DNA from: Toxorhynchites rutilus septentrionalis | Lineage: Eukaryota; Arthropoda; Insecta; Diptera; Culicidae | Assembly (NCBI RefSeq): GCF_029784135.1 | Contig: NC_073746.1 | Span: forward strand, 34,267,378-34,331,377 | Direction: 5' to 3' | DNA: 64,000 nucleotides | Part shown: piece by piece, positions 46,073 through 54,850 of the stretch | Numbering within the stretch: the stretch's first letter is position 1 | How the letters are laid out: each line of letters opens with the position of its first letter | The notes under the pieces: generated by a model | The model's database searches: none | Told to the model about the DNA's origin: nothing | The model's input: the letters and a program-made list of their open reading frames with translations, nothing else | Made by a program: the position numbers and the translations under genes

Positions 46073-47357
46073 AAGGGTGTGTCACATCAAATTGCATCAC
46101 GGAAAAAACGCTGTAGAAATTCGCCCAGTAGACCGATCCTTTTGAAAATTTTAGGCAGTAAAATAAAAACTATTAAACAACTTTTGGCATTTTTCTTTTT
46201 ATTCATACTTCGAGCCCAAGCCCGTATGCTTTACCCCGTCCATAAGGTTCTGTACAACGTCAGGTTGTAGTTTTTTTTAACAGAAATCCATTTTCTCTTG
46301 AAGTCCGCCTCCGATTTGACAACTTTTGGGTTCTTCCGGAGGGCCTGCTTCATAATCGCCCAATATTTCTCTATTGGGCGAAGCTCCGGCGCATTGGGCG
46401 GGTTCATTACCTTTGGCACGAAGGTGATCCCGTTGGCTTCGTACCACTCCAACACGTCCTTTGAATAGTGGCACGAAGCGAGATCCGGCCAGAAGATGGT
46501 CAGGCCCTCGTGCTGCTTCAATAGTGGTAGTAAGCGCTTCTGTAGGCGCTCCTTAAGGTAAACCTGCCCGTTTACCGTGCCGGTCATCACGAAGGTTGCG
46601 CTCCGCTTTCCGCAAGAGCAGATCGCTTGCCACACCATGTACTTTTTGGCAAACTTGGATAGTTTCTGCTTGCGAATCTCCTCCGGAACGCTGAATTTGT
46701 CCTCTGCGGAGAAGAACAACAGGCCCGGCAGCTGACGAAAGTCCGCTTTGACGTAGGTTTCGTCGTCCATTACCAGGTAATGCGGCTTCGTCAGCATTTC
46801 GGTGTACAGCTTCCGGGCTCGCGTTTTCCCCACCATGTTTTGCCTATCGTCGCGGTTAGGAGCCTTCTGAACCTTGTATGTACGCAGGCCCTCCCGCTGC
46901 TTGGTCCGCTGGACGAATGAACTTGACAAATTCAGCTTATTGGCGACATCCCGGACCGAACTTCTCGGATCACGTCTAAACTGCTTAACTACGAGCTTGT
47001 GATCTTTTTCACTGACGAAGCATCCATTTTTGCCGTTCTTCACCTTCCGGTCGATGGTTAGGTTCTCGAAGTATCGTTTTAGTACTCTGCTGACCGTGGA
47101 ATGGACGATTCCCAGCATCTTATCGATGTCCCGATGTGACAACTCCGGATTCTCGAAATGAGTGCACAGGATTAATTCACGACGCTCTTTTTCGTTCGAC
47201 GACATTTTTCCAAATTTACGAAAAATTGACAGTGAAGCATGGCCAACGTGATCTATACACTCTTATCTGATTATAAGCGAAAGCTGAAGATATAATTCCT
47301 AAAAATTAAATTTCTACAGCGTTTTTTCCGTGATGCAATTTGATGTGACACACCCTT
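46073..47357 (-). mobile_element. DD37E Tc1/mariner transposon (ITmD37E type), 1285 bp
   Basis: A 49-bp perfect inverted repeat starting AAGGGTGTGTCACATC, flanked by TA (46071-46072, 47358-47359). Length, TA target and a single intronless transposase ORF are as expected for the ITmD37E group known from mosquitoes. The inverted-repeat identity suggests a young insertion. Confidence 0.92.
46231..47205 (-). CDS. ITmD37E transposase, C-terminal frameshift
   Basis: A 324-residue cut-and-paste transposase. Residues 1-115 form the paired-like DNA-binding domain with two helix-turn-helix parts (ELSHRDIDKMLGIVHSTVSRVL as two stretches, and SSVRDVANKLNLSSSFVQR). The catalytic triad is Asp 147/148 (VMDDETYVK), Asp 241 (FWPDLASCHYS) and Glu 279 (NAPELRPIEKYWA). 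The spacing of 37 residues between Asp 241 and Glu 279 defines DD37E. After KWISVKK the reading frame leaves the family sequence: an eight-base T-run (plus strand 46271-46278) shifts it, and the usual tail (LQPDVVQNLMDGVK) is in the next frame. The last ~13 residues shown are therefore an artefact of one lost base. The core is intact, so activity may be reduced rather than absent. Start ATG 47203-47205. Confidence 0.9.
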   Translation of the reverse strand: MSSNEKERRELILCTHFENPELSHRDIDKMLGIVHSTVSRVLKRYFENLTIDRKVKNGKNGCFVSEKDHKLVVKQFRRDPRSSVRDVANKLNLSSSFVQRTKQREGLRTYKVQKAPNRDDRQNMVGKTRARKLYTEMLTKPHYLVMDDETYVKADFRQLPGLLFFSAEDKFSVPEEIRKQKLSKFAKKYMVWQAICSCGKRSATFVMTGTVNGQVYLKERLQKRLLPLLKQHEGLTIFWPDLASCHYSKDVLEWYEANGITFVPKVMNPPNAPELRPIEKYWAIMKQALRKNPKVVKSEADFKRKWISVKKNYNLTLYRTLWTG

Positions 47358-47689
47358 TACCACAGTAAATCCTGATTCGTTGTACCCATTCCCACTAACA
47401 CCAATCCCTTCCATGATAATCGCTAGGGAACCACGCTATAGAGGCGACCCTTCTGGCCTTCGGGCGGCGATTACCATACTAACATTCCTTTCCTTCCCCT
47501 GGTGACTGTAAGGACGTGGCCGGCGTCGTTTTTGACCATTCAAAGCTCGAATCACCGAAAATTGCACAACGAGAATGATTTGCTAGTCCCAAGCGTCATT
47601 CTGTGTGTTCTTTGTGCAATTTGGTTGGTTCAGGTCAATCACGGAGTGCAACTACGAATTGTACAGTCTACCCAAGCTCAAGCTCAAGC

Positions 47690-47834
47690 CTAAATTTTCT
47701 CATCTTTCAAATGAATCGTCTTCCGTAGCGTACTTTTTAATGTAGAGTTTGAGTCAACAGAGTCCAAAACAAAAAAAAAGTGCTATAACTCTGTCATTAT
47801 AGAAATTTAAACACATACGTAGAAGCATTTTTTT
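47690..47834 (+). repeat. Tigger-like MITE tail fragment
   Basis: CTCATCTTTCAAATGAAT, then GAGTCAACAGAGTCCAAAAC and CTCTGTCATTATAGAAATT match 5388-5520. Interrupted at the T-run where the GACGTAG element begins. Confidence 0.55.
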
Positions 47835-48354
47835 GACGTAGGACTACGTCTAACCGGAAGATATAGGGGGTGAAATGGAAATCTAGGCACTGAACAAGTA
47901 GGAAAAAATGCAAGATTTGGAACGCTTATAACTCGAGCATTTCTCAATAGATCCCAAAGGTTTTTGCATCAATTGATTGGAAATATATCTACGCATCTAT
48001 CATAACGAATAACATTTCATTTTTCTTCAGATAAATAATTGAATAATTGTGAAATATCAAGCATTGTCAAAATGCACTATGTGCCCATTTTTGATTGGTC
48101 CATTTTGTGCTCCTCAAATCGTTCCGACTAAAACGGTCAACCAGAGCAGCAGCGAAATAGAATGAAGCACGATTGGAAAGGAAAAAGAAAAAAAAATGAA
48201 CGAAACATTGGTCGCAGTCTGACACATGCGTAATTCTCGAGCCAGCCAGTCAGCTTAAAAATCCCCGCTCCGCTGCCGTAACGATCATTCTCATTCAAAC
48301 CGTACACCACATCGGTTCGCATCACAACACATCAACAAACTAACACAAGCAGCC

Positions 48355-48774
48355 ATGTCTGGACATGGCAAAGGAGGAAAAGTGAAGGGAAAGGCAAAAT
48401 TCCGCTCGATCCATTTTGGACTGTAGTTTCCCGTAGGTGTATTCGCCAATTGCTCCGCAAGGGTAGCTAGGCCGAGCGCGTTATTACCAGTGCACCAGTC
48501 CACCTAGCCGCCGTTATAGAGTTTCGGCTGCCGTAGTGATCGAGTTGGCTGGCAAAACTGCTTGCGCTTTGGTTCGGTGGGCATCAAGACAACAACAGGC
48601 AGACGCAAACGCAATCACAAAACGGCAGCAGGTAGCAGAAGAAAAAAGTTTGTTCTTCATACAAACTGCTTTGGTGGCAAATCTAGAACAAGGCGGCATC
48701 GAGGGCGTTCGAAATGGTTTTTTTCAAAACCACGAGTACTAAGTTTTCTAAATTGGAACCATTCCATAAAACAA
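48355..48774 (+). pseudogene. Histone H2A pseudogene
   Basis: Core histone of the H2A/H2B dimer. The frame opens with MSGHGKGGKVKGKAK, one change from insect H2A, then RS....GL with TAG where glutamine is expected before FPVG. A frameshift follows, after which LLRKG, AERV, APVHLAAVIE and, after another shift, VIELAGKTA are readable in the correct order. Beyond ELAG the similarity is lost. The distance from ATG to the stem-loop (about 420 bases) fits a normal 375-base gene plus a short 3' UTR. The 3' stem-loop and purine element are retained and no poly(A) tail is seen, so this is a decayed DNA-level copy of a replication-dependent gene, not a processed retrocopy of a polyadenylated mRNA. At least two stops and two shifts make it non-functional. 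Confidence 0.85.
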
Positions 48775-48815
48775 GGCGCTTTTCAGGGCCATTAAACCTT
48801 CCAAAAAAGAGTTTA
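48775..48815 (+). promoter_or_regulatory. Histone mRNA 3' stem-loop and downstream purine element
   Basis: GGCGCTTTTCAGGGCC (48775-48790) matches the histone stem-loop (six-base stem, four-base loop, 16 bases) with one stem mismatch. The purine-rich AAAAAAGAG at 48803-48811 lies 12 bases downstream, where the U7-pairing histone downstream element is expected. It is tied to the H2A relic immediately upstream. Confidence 0.85.
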
Positions 48816-49136
48816 GGAAATACAGTTCAATGCTTTCTAAAACAATATTCAAAATAATAATAAAACACAAATTGATTTTTTCATAATTTGTTTGCCAGGA
48901 TCTGATGAGTATGTGAATTTGGCAGTTGATGAGTATGTGAATTTGGCAGTCTGAGCTTATTGATAGTTGGGGACTTTCCTGATTATTCAATTTTCACCAA
49001 TTCTTAAATTGTTTCCAGATTTAAAGTACAGTAATCTACAATTAGTTCGACATTTAGCTAATTGGGTCTCGTTGGACCCGCCCCTTTGGCTGAGTCTGCC
49101 GATTTGTCTCTATCCTGTGAGTGTGTACCGCTAGAG

Positions 49137-49170
49137 TATAAAAGCTGTCCCCTTTGTATAGTCCTACGTC
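49137..49170 (+). promoter_or_regulatory. TATA-type promoter-like block
   Basis: TATAAAAG at 49137-49144, with a reverse CCAAT (ATTGG) at about 49059-49063 upstream. About 25-30 bases downstream the sequence enters the GACGTAG right end, so no gene body remains. It may be the promoter of a second gene from the same histone-type locus. Confidence 0.35.
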
Positions 49171-49200
49171 ACTCCGGTTATGTCCCCGACATTACCCACC

Positions 49201-51353
49201 CGTCTTTTATTTTAGTTTTTAGTCTTGGTTTAGTCTTAAATAACATCATAAGAAGTGAAATCATTCCTCTCCCTTTCTGATGTCATGATTCTCTTGAATG
49301 GACAATGGATTACAAATGTAATTTTTGAATTTTAAATCAATCGAGCCGGAAGTAATAGGATTTCAGGCCCGTGACACCAGACGAGTTCAAATACTGTCAA
49401 ACGTATTTCATTGCGATGATGCTTTTGACGTGACTCTGTTTCAGCTCAGCATTTCTTTGTTGGAAGCAAACCAGAGCTGTAAGAGGACGCCTCTAGAATG
49501 ATCCAAGTCTGTTGCGAGCTTGAGCGTTTCCATCCATTTCTCCCAGTGAAGCAATTTCCTCCTACACAGCGTCACGTGCGCACTATTTTGGCCCAGACCG
49601 AATCACCTTTCCTTCGGAAGGAGAACCCACCGTGAATAAATAGAAAAATGTCATACATCTTCATGCAGCTATTAATGTCACCTTCTCTAACGGTACGTGT
49701 ATGCGTGCATATCCGAAAAAAAAGAGAATTCTCTGAGGCAGAATTTGATGGAACGGAAACATACACTTTTGGGACTTATTTCGAACCGACTGATCGTGCC
49801 GGAAATGCCAAAGCCAAAGGTGGGTTCGGCTCCCTTCACTTCAGTTAATTTGTCGCACTACAATCAATGTTTGATCCTGACAATTGCTGGTTTTTGTTTA
49901 ATTTCGGTGGAAATGCGGAGTCATGGCAGCATTACCCACACTTGCATGTTCCTATGCTCCCGATGACAGAAAGATGTTTCATCTTCGGTATGGAGGCAAA
50001 AGTATATCAAATCCGTTGAGTTGAAAATGCTTTCCTGTAATGTTCCTCAATAACTTCTCCAACATCCGGTCGATTGTTATTTTCCGCAAGCCGAACCCAA
50101 TCGAAAAGAATCCATTCAAATCTCTCCAACGCGTCATCAAGTATCAATTGTTATTGGCATTCAGACCGAGAAGCAAAAACCCTTCCCCACTAAATCGGTT
50201 GAAATCGGAACAATCGCTGAAAATAAGCGGAAAGAAATCCAAAAGAATCCATCCAATTTGGAGCCAAATTTATAGCACTTTGTGTATCGAACAATCAGCC
50301 AATCTTTTGCCACTTTTTTGTTTGCTCTCCCAACGATATAGTATTGTCCTGATTGTCATTCAGGTGCAGTTCCTTTTTCTGCTTCCATGGGATATTGTCA
50401 GCATCCAAATTTGATACCCATTTATGATGATGATTGCTTGTTGTTGTGATTCCAAGGAGCCCAAACTGAGCAGTTTTTTGAGGGCGAAGGAAGCAGCGAG
50501 AGTGATTTTGGTGGTACAAGTGATGACAATGGATGAGCTGATTTGGTTTGTAAATTGTTGACCTTTGGTTATTGCACCCATTGAGAAGATACAAACAGAG
50601 ACTAATGACGAAAAAAAAAATCAATTCTCATAGGTCAGGCGAAGTGAAGAAAAATTGTGTACAGACAATTTATCGCCCACCATAATTTAATTAGTGAAAC
50701 TAATTAAACTCTTCCATGCAGAAATGTACTTTGCCTCTAGAAGCTCAGTCGAGCGGCATCTGGAGAGGAGACTAGGGAATCCCTACGGGAACCGTCGGCA
50801 ACGAATCCAAGATGAAAACGGATTTGTGCAGAGTAGCAGAGAGCGAGGAATGACATCATGATAGAGGAGAGTGGGTTTGTCTTGGTCTTAATGGCTTTAT
50901 ATTTGATGATTATTATGGTGGATGCTGCCGAGATAGGATTTGGCTTCCGGCGGACTGAACGAACAATAAATCGGATTCAGGGCACTCGCTCGGTGAACCT
51001 TCGAAGGATAAGTTGCATCGTTACTCGTTGGGGGTGTTTTTGTGGTGATGTTTTCAAAAAGCGGAACGAGATCAAGCCAACGGGCAGCACTGAAGAGTTG
51101 GGGCTTAAATGTACTGGTCTTTCGCATCCATTTGGAGAGTGCATTTTGAACTGCTTGTGAAACCAGTTCTTTTGTTTTGGGATTTGTGTTATTATTCTTT
51201 AATGATGCTTTGGGCAAACACACTCTCAACTCAGTTGGTGCTTGAATGAATAATTCTTTCCACCTGAAGAGTTACAGAGGTGAGGTTGAATAAACACTTT
51301 TGTGTAGTTGAATAAAACAACATGAGACTGAAAATTTTAGTTTTAATTCAAAA
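49201..51353. other. No gene recognised
   Basis: Frames up to 124 residues (50040-50414) overlap others on both strands (50295-50624) and show no domain. Moderately balanced base composition; possibly host unique DNA. Confidence 0.4.
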
Positions 51354-51761
51354 CTAGCAGACCCAGCGAACTTCATCAAAAAGGTGTGTTCTGAGATTCT
51401 CTCGAATTTTTTTTCGCAAATTCGCGATCGATAAGAGACGATGCCTCTCAAATTTCTATTAGTAAATGAATGAAATACTTTTAGATATGCTTATTCCACC
51501 ACAGCATCCATTATTACTTTCACAAAAACGGAACACAAACTCCAATTGGACAAACTTTTCACTGCAAAACAAATGCGCAATCGATTTATTCGAACCCACT
51601 TTTCTATACAGAATAGTTTTTTTTTCTATTTATCTTTAATATGTCGCTAAGTATTCTATCATTCTAACATGGGTGGAGACGAACACAATGATATAAATAC
51701 GACTCAAATCTGATCATCCGTTCTCTTGTGATGATGAGTCATACGTACGAAGGAAAACCTA
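51354..51761 (-). repeat. Helitron-like 3' end, second family
   Basis: On the minus strand it ends TTCGCTGGGTCTGCTAG at 51354, followed by T. A related end, CGCTGGGTCTACTAG, occurs at 62949. The ending resembles but is distinct from GCCGGGTCAGCTAG. The extent upstream is unclear; the rest of this interval is unassigned. Confidence 0.4.
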
Positions 51762-52447
51762 AATAGGAAATAGGAAATAGGAAATAGGAAATAGGAAATA
51801 GGAAATAGGAAATAGGAAATAGGAAATAGGAAATAGGAAATAGGAAATAGGAAATAGGAAATAGGAAATAGGAAATAGGAAATAGGAAATAGGAAATAGG
51901 AAATAGGAAATAGGAAATAGGAAATAGGAAATAGGAAATAGGAAATAGGAAATAGGAAATAGGAAATAGGAAATAGGAAATAGGAAATAGGAAATAGGAA
52001 ATAGGAAATAGGAAATAGGAAATAGGAAATAGGAAATAGGAAATAGGAAATAGGAAATAGGAAATAGGAAATAGGAAATAGGAAATAGGAAATAGGAAAT
52101 AGGAAATAGGAAATAGGAAATAGGAAATAGGAAATAGGAAATAGGAAATAGGAAATAGGAAATAGGAAATAGGAAATAGGAAATAGGAAATAGGAAATAG
52201 GAAATAGGAAATAGGAAATAGGAAATAGGAAATAGGAAATAGGAAATAGGAAATAGGAAATAGGAAATAGGAAATAGGAAATAGGAAATAGGAAATAGGA
52301 AATAGGAAATAGGAAATAGGAAATAGGAAATAGGAAATAGGAAATAGGAAATAGGAAATAGGAAATAGGAAATAGGAAATAGGAAATAAGAAATAGGAAA
52401 TAGGAAATAGGAAATAGGAAATAGGAAATAGGAAACAGGAAACAGGA
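51762..52447. repeat. Heptanucleotide tandem array (GGAAATA), about 98 copies
   Basis: About 686 bp of a 7-bp unit with one visible substitution (near 52388) and two variant terminal units (GGAAACA). The unit lacks stop codons on the minus strand in any frame, so all three minus frames remain open as a seven-residue repeat (SYFLFPI). This is a simple repeat, not a protein gene. It abuts a LIR-A fragment. Confidence 0.97.
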
Positions 52448-52605
52448 AAATCCTTAGCTTTGAAGAAAAACAAATAAAAAAATATTGCGCCCTCGGTTCC
52501 GAAACCATTTAAACTATAAAAGACAAATACAATCAATAAGGACGAAAACAAAATCAAAATTTTTCGCAAATGTAATATTTTTTAGAATCAAAGAAAGAAA
52601 AAATC
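52448..52605. repeat. LIR-A fragment
   Basis: TCCTTAGCTTTGAAGAAAAA, ATTGCGCCCTCGGTTCCGAA and TACAATCAATAAGGACGAAA match the LIR-A arm at 29187-29280. The heptamer array starts where the rest of the arm should continue. Confidence 0.6.
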
Positions 52606-53623
52606 TATCAGTTTATAAATATATAAGTATAATATAAGTAAACATATATAATATTAGTTGATTTGTTATGGCCAAATGTTATGGTAAGCGCAAAACCCGA
52701 GGATGGTCCGATTCAAGCTGTCTTTACTCAGTTTTATTCATCTCTTCCTGTAAATAAAAAAAAATGGGGAAAATTTAAATACCACATGTTCTACAATTAA
52801 ATTATGATAAGCATTGTTAGTTAGCATGAATTTATTCATGTGGAAAAAAAAATTAAATTAAATTTTTGAAAGTGGATTTGATATTATTATAAAAAATTAT
52901 AACAATTCAGCTCTAAATTATGTGCATATCGCCCAATCATTATGTTATAACATGGTAGATGTATTGGAAAGTGTATACTGAATGTCAATTTAAAGTTTAA
53001 TCAGTATAGTATTTAATTTACATTCAACGGAAATTTGTGCAATTCAATTTATATTGAATAAACTTTATTTGTTTATAGTTTAACTATTATTCAAAAAAAT
53101 AATAATCTTTATTATAGTTCATTAGTGTTGTAAAAGAATATTGAAATAAATTGATTGATTGCGGTTGTATTCAATTTTTATAAGGGTCGTACTGGTCGGA
53201 ATTAATTTCCCTTGAAAGAGCATGTATTAAATAAAGTTGAATATAGTTGAATAAATTGAGTTTGAATAAGGTATATGATTATTCTCCTTTGTTGAGGTGG
53301 TTGATAGCAGACAAACGAGCGCAAAGGATATAATTTTATTTAGAATTTTGAAGATTTGAATTTATATAAAAGTTAATGTGGCATAATTATTTCTAATGCA
53401 AGTTTAGAAATGAAATATTAATTGTTTTAAAATATACCTAGTTTTTTAAGAAGTAAATTGAATTTAGATTTATTAAATAAATATTCAATTAATTAATTAT
53501 TGATTTTGGTAAAATTGAAACAATAAAAATGATTAACAATAATAATTTGATTACTATTTTGGCAGATTAGTGTAATAAATGTAAAATTTGTTTAAATAAT
53601 ATTTTATTATTTCATATAGGTCA
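52606..53623. other. Very AT-rich, no gene
   Basis: Extremely AT-rich sequence with scattered TTGAATAAA-type words. No ORF of note and no match to the other repeats noticed. Confidence 0.4.
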
Positions 53624-54660
53624 GCTGGTACCCGGCAAACTTCGTTCCGCCCAAAATTTGTTTTTTTTTTGTTATCAATACCTTGAAACATAAACGTTTT
53701 TTACTGAGCGCAAGTTTATGAGTCCAATCGCAGAACTGTTCATTGATTGATCTTTTAATCGAATTTACCTTTTACTAAAAAATACTAGTACTTCTACCAA
53801 AACTCATCGTTATAATATCACATTATTTTCAGTCATAATTCTCGTTCAAGATTTTTCAAACACTTGCAAATAACATGTTTCTCCGTTACATGAAATAAAT
53901 GTTTGACACAGAAAATATGATAGAATAAAGACAGTCGTATAGCGAGTTTTGCTATTATCAACACACTCGGTGATCCATTTCTTTATATAGATAGAAGAAG
54001 ATATAGAAGTGCGTTTTATCACATTAAAATCCATTTCCACTTTCGAACAAAAATCAATTTCGTTAGCGCAAACATCAAATGGACTAACAACGCTTGTCAC
54101 TATGTAAATGTAGAACATATGCTAATTTAAATTTTCCTAATTTTCCCATTTTCCTTCAGAGTTTTTCGAAAATTTTCTATTGTCATGTTTGATTGAAATA
54201 TGTGTACTATTTTTACAGAACTCCCTCTCCATTTCAGATGAGAGAAAGGTGTCATAGAAACATTTCTCGTGACCAAAAACCCTCACATCCCAAATTTGCC
54301 TCCATTCGCTTGATAAGTTGTCGAGTTATGTAGAAGTTTGTGTTTCATTTGTACGGCAGCCCCCTTGCCTTTAGAGAGGAAGAAGTATTGTTAAACCACC
54401 ATATAAACAATTATTGTCCTCTAAATTCTTCATACACAAAATTTGATTCCGTTTGCTTGATTAGTTCATGAGTTATGCAGTTTTTTTTCATTTATATGGC
54501 AGCCCTACACTTAGAGAGGAGGGAACGGGTATGTAACCGCCATAGAAACATTTAATGCACCCTAAAACCTCCACATGCCAAATTTGGTTTCGTTTGCTTG
54601 ATAAATTCCAAGTAACGGAGGAACATGTTATTTGCAAGTGGTGGAAAAATCTTCGAGAAT
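53624..54660 (-). mobile_element. Helitron-like copy, 3' tip altered
   Basis: The interior matches 29712-30620 block for block (CAATCGCAGAACTGTTCATT, ACATGTTTCTCCGTTACATG, CCTCACATCCCAAATTTG), with two C-rich ~150-bp units. The 3' tip reads GCCGGGTACCAGCTGACC rather than GCCGGGTCAGCTAG, so the terminus has been rearranged. The 5' end is lost near 54660 with a short scrambled segment (AACATGTTATTTGCAAGTGG is repeated out of order). Confidence 0.55.
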
Positions 54661-54684
54661 TGTGTCTAAAAATAATCCGATTCA

Positions 54685-54850
54685 TATAATCGACACATCA
54701 AATTGAAGTCAAATAGCTAGTCTTTTTGAAAAAATGTTATGCTCGCAAAAAAATTGGACTTGGCTTTTGTAATTATTGATTGTATTTGGTTTAATTGGTA
54801 AAAAAAATTTGGTAAAAATAAAAATTTCGGGACCAAAGGCGCTATATGGG
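54685..54850. repeat. LIR-A fragment
   Basis: CCGATTCATATAATCGACAC, ATCAAATTGAAG, TAATTATTGATTGTATTTGG and GGGACCAAAGGCGCTATAT are LIR-A landmarks in the order seen at 13690-13780 and 13440-13510 and in the 28 kb copy. Bounded on the left by Helitron-like sequence, as at 14107. Confidence 0.55.

Larger units (their letters stand above)
47835..49200 (+). repeat. GACGTAG-family element enclosing a histone H2A pseudogene
   Basis: The left end GACGTAGGACTACGTCTAAC and the following 270 bases match the copies at 32233 and (inverted) 59150. The right end AGTCCTACGTCACTCCGG, GTTATGTCC, CCGACATTACCC matches the family's other terminus. Between about 48105 and 49000 the family's 96-bp units are replaced by a histone H2A gene relic. 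T-rich sequence flanks both ends. Confidence 0.6.

Noticed and set aside
48536..48795. Two overlapping frames (68 and 77 residues) as separate genes
   Set aside because: They are the shifted 3' half of the H2A relic and its UTR, read in wrong frames.
51739..52569. A 276-residue repetitive hydrophobic protein (seven-residue repeat) on the minus strand
   Set aside because: All three minus frames are open solely because the 7-bp tandem unit has no stop codon. It is a simple repeat, not a gene.
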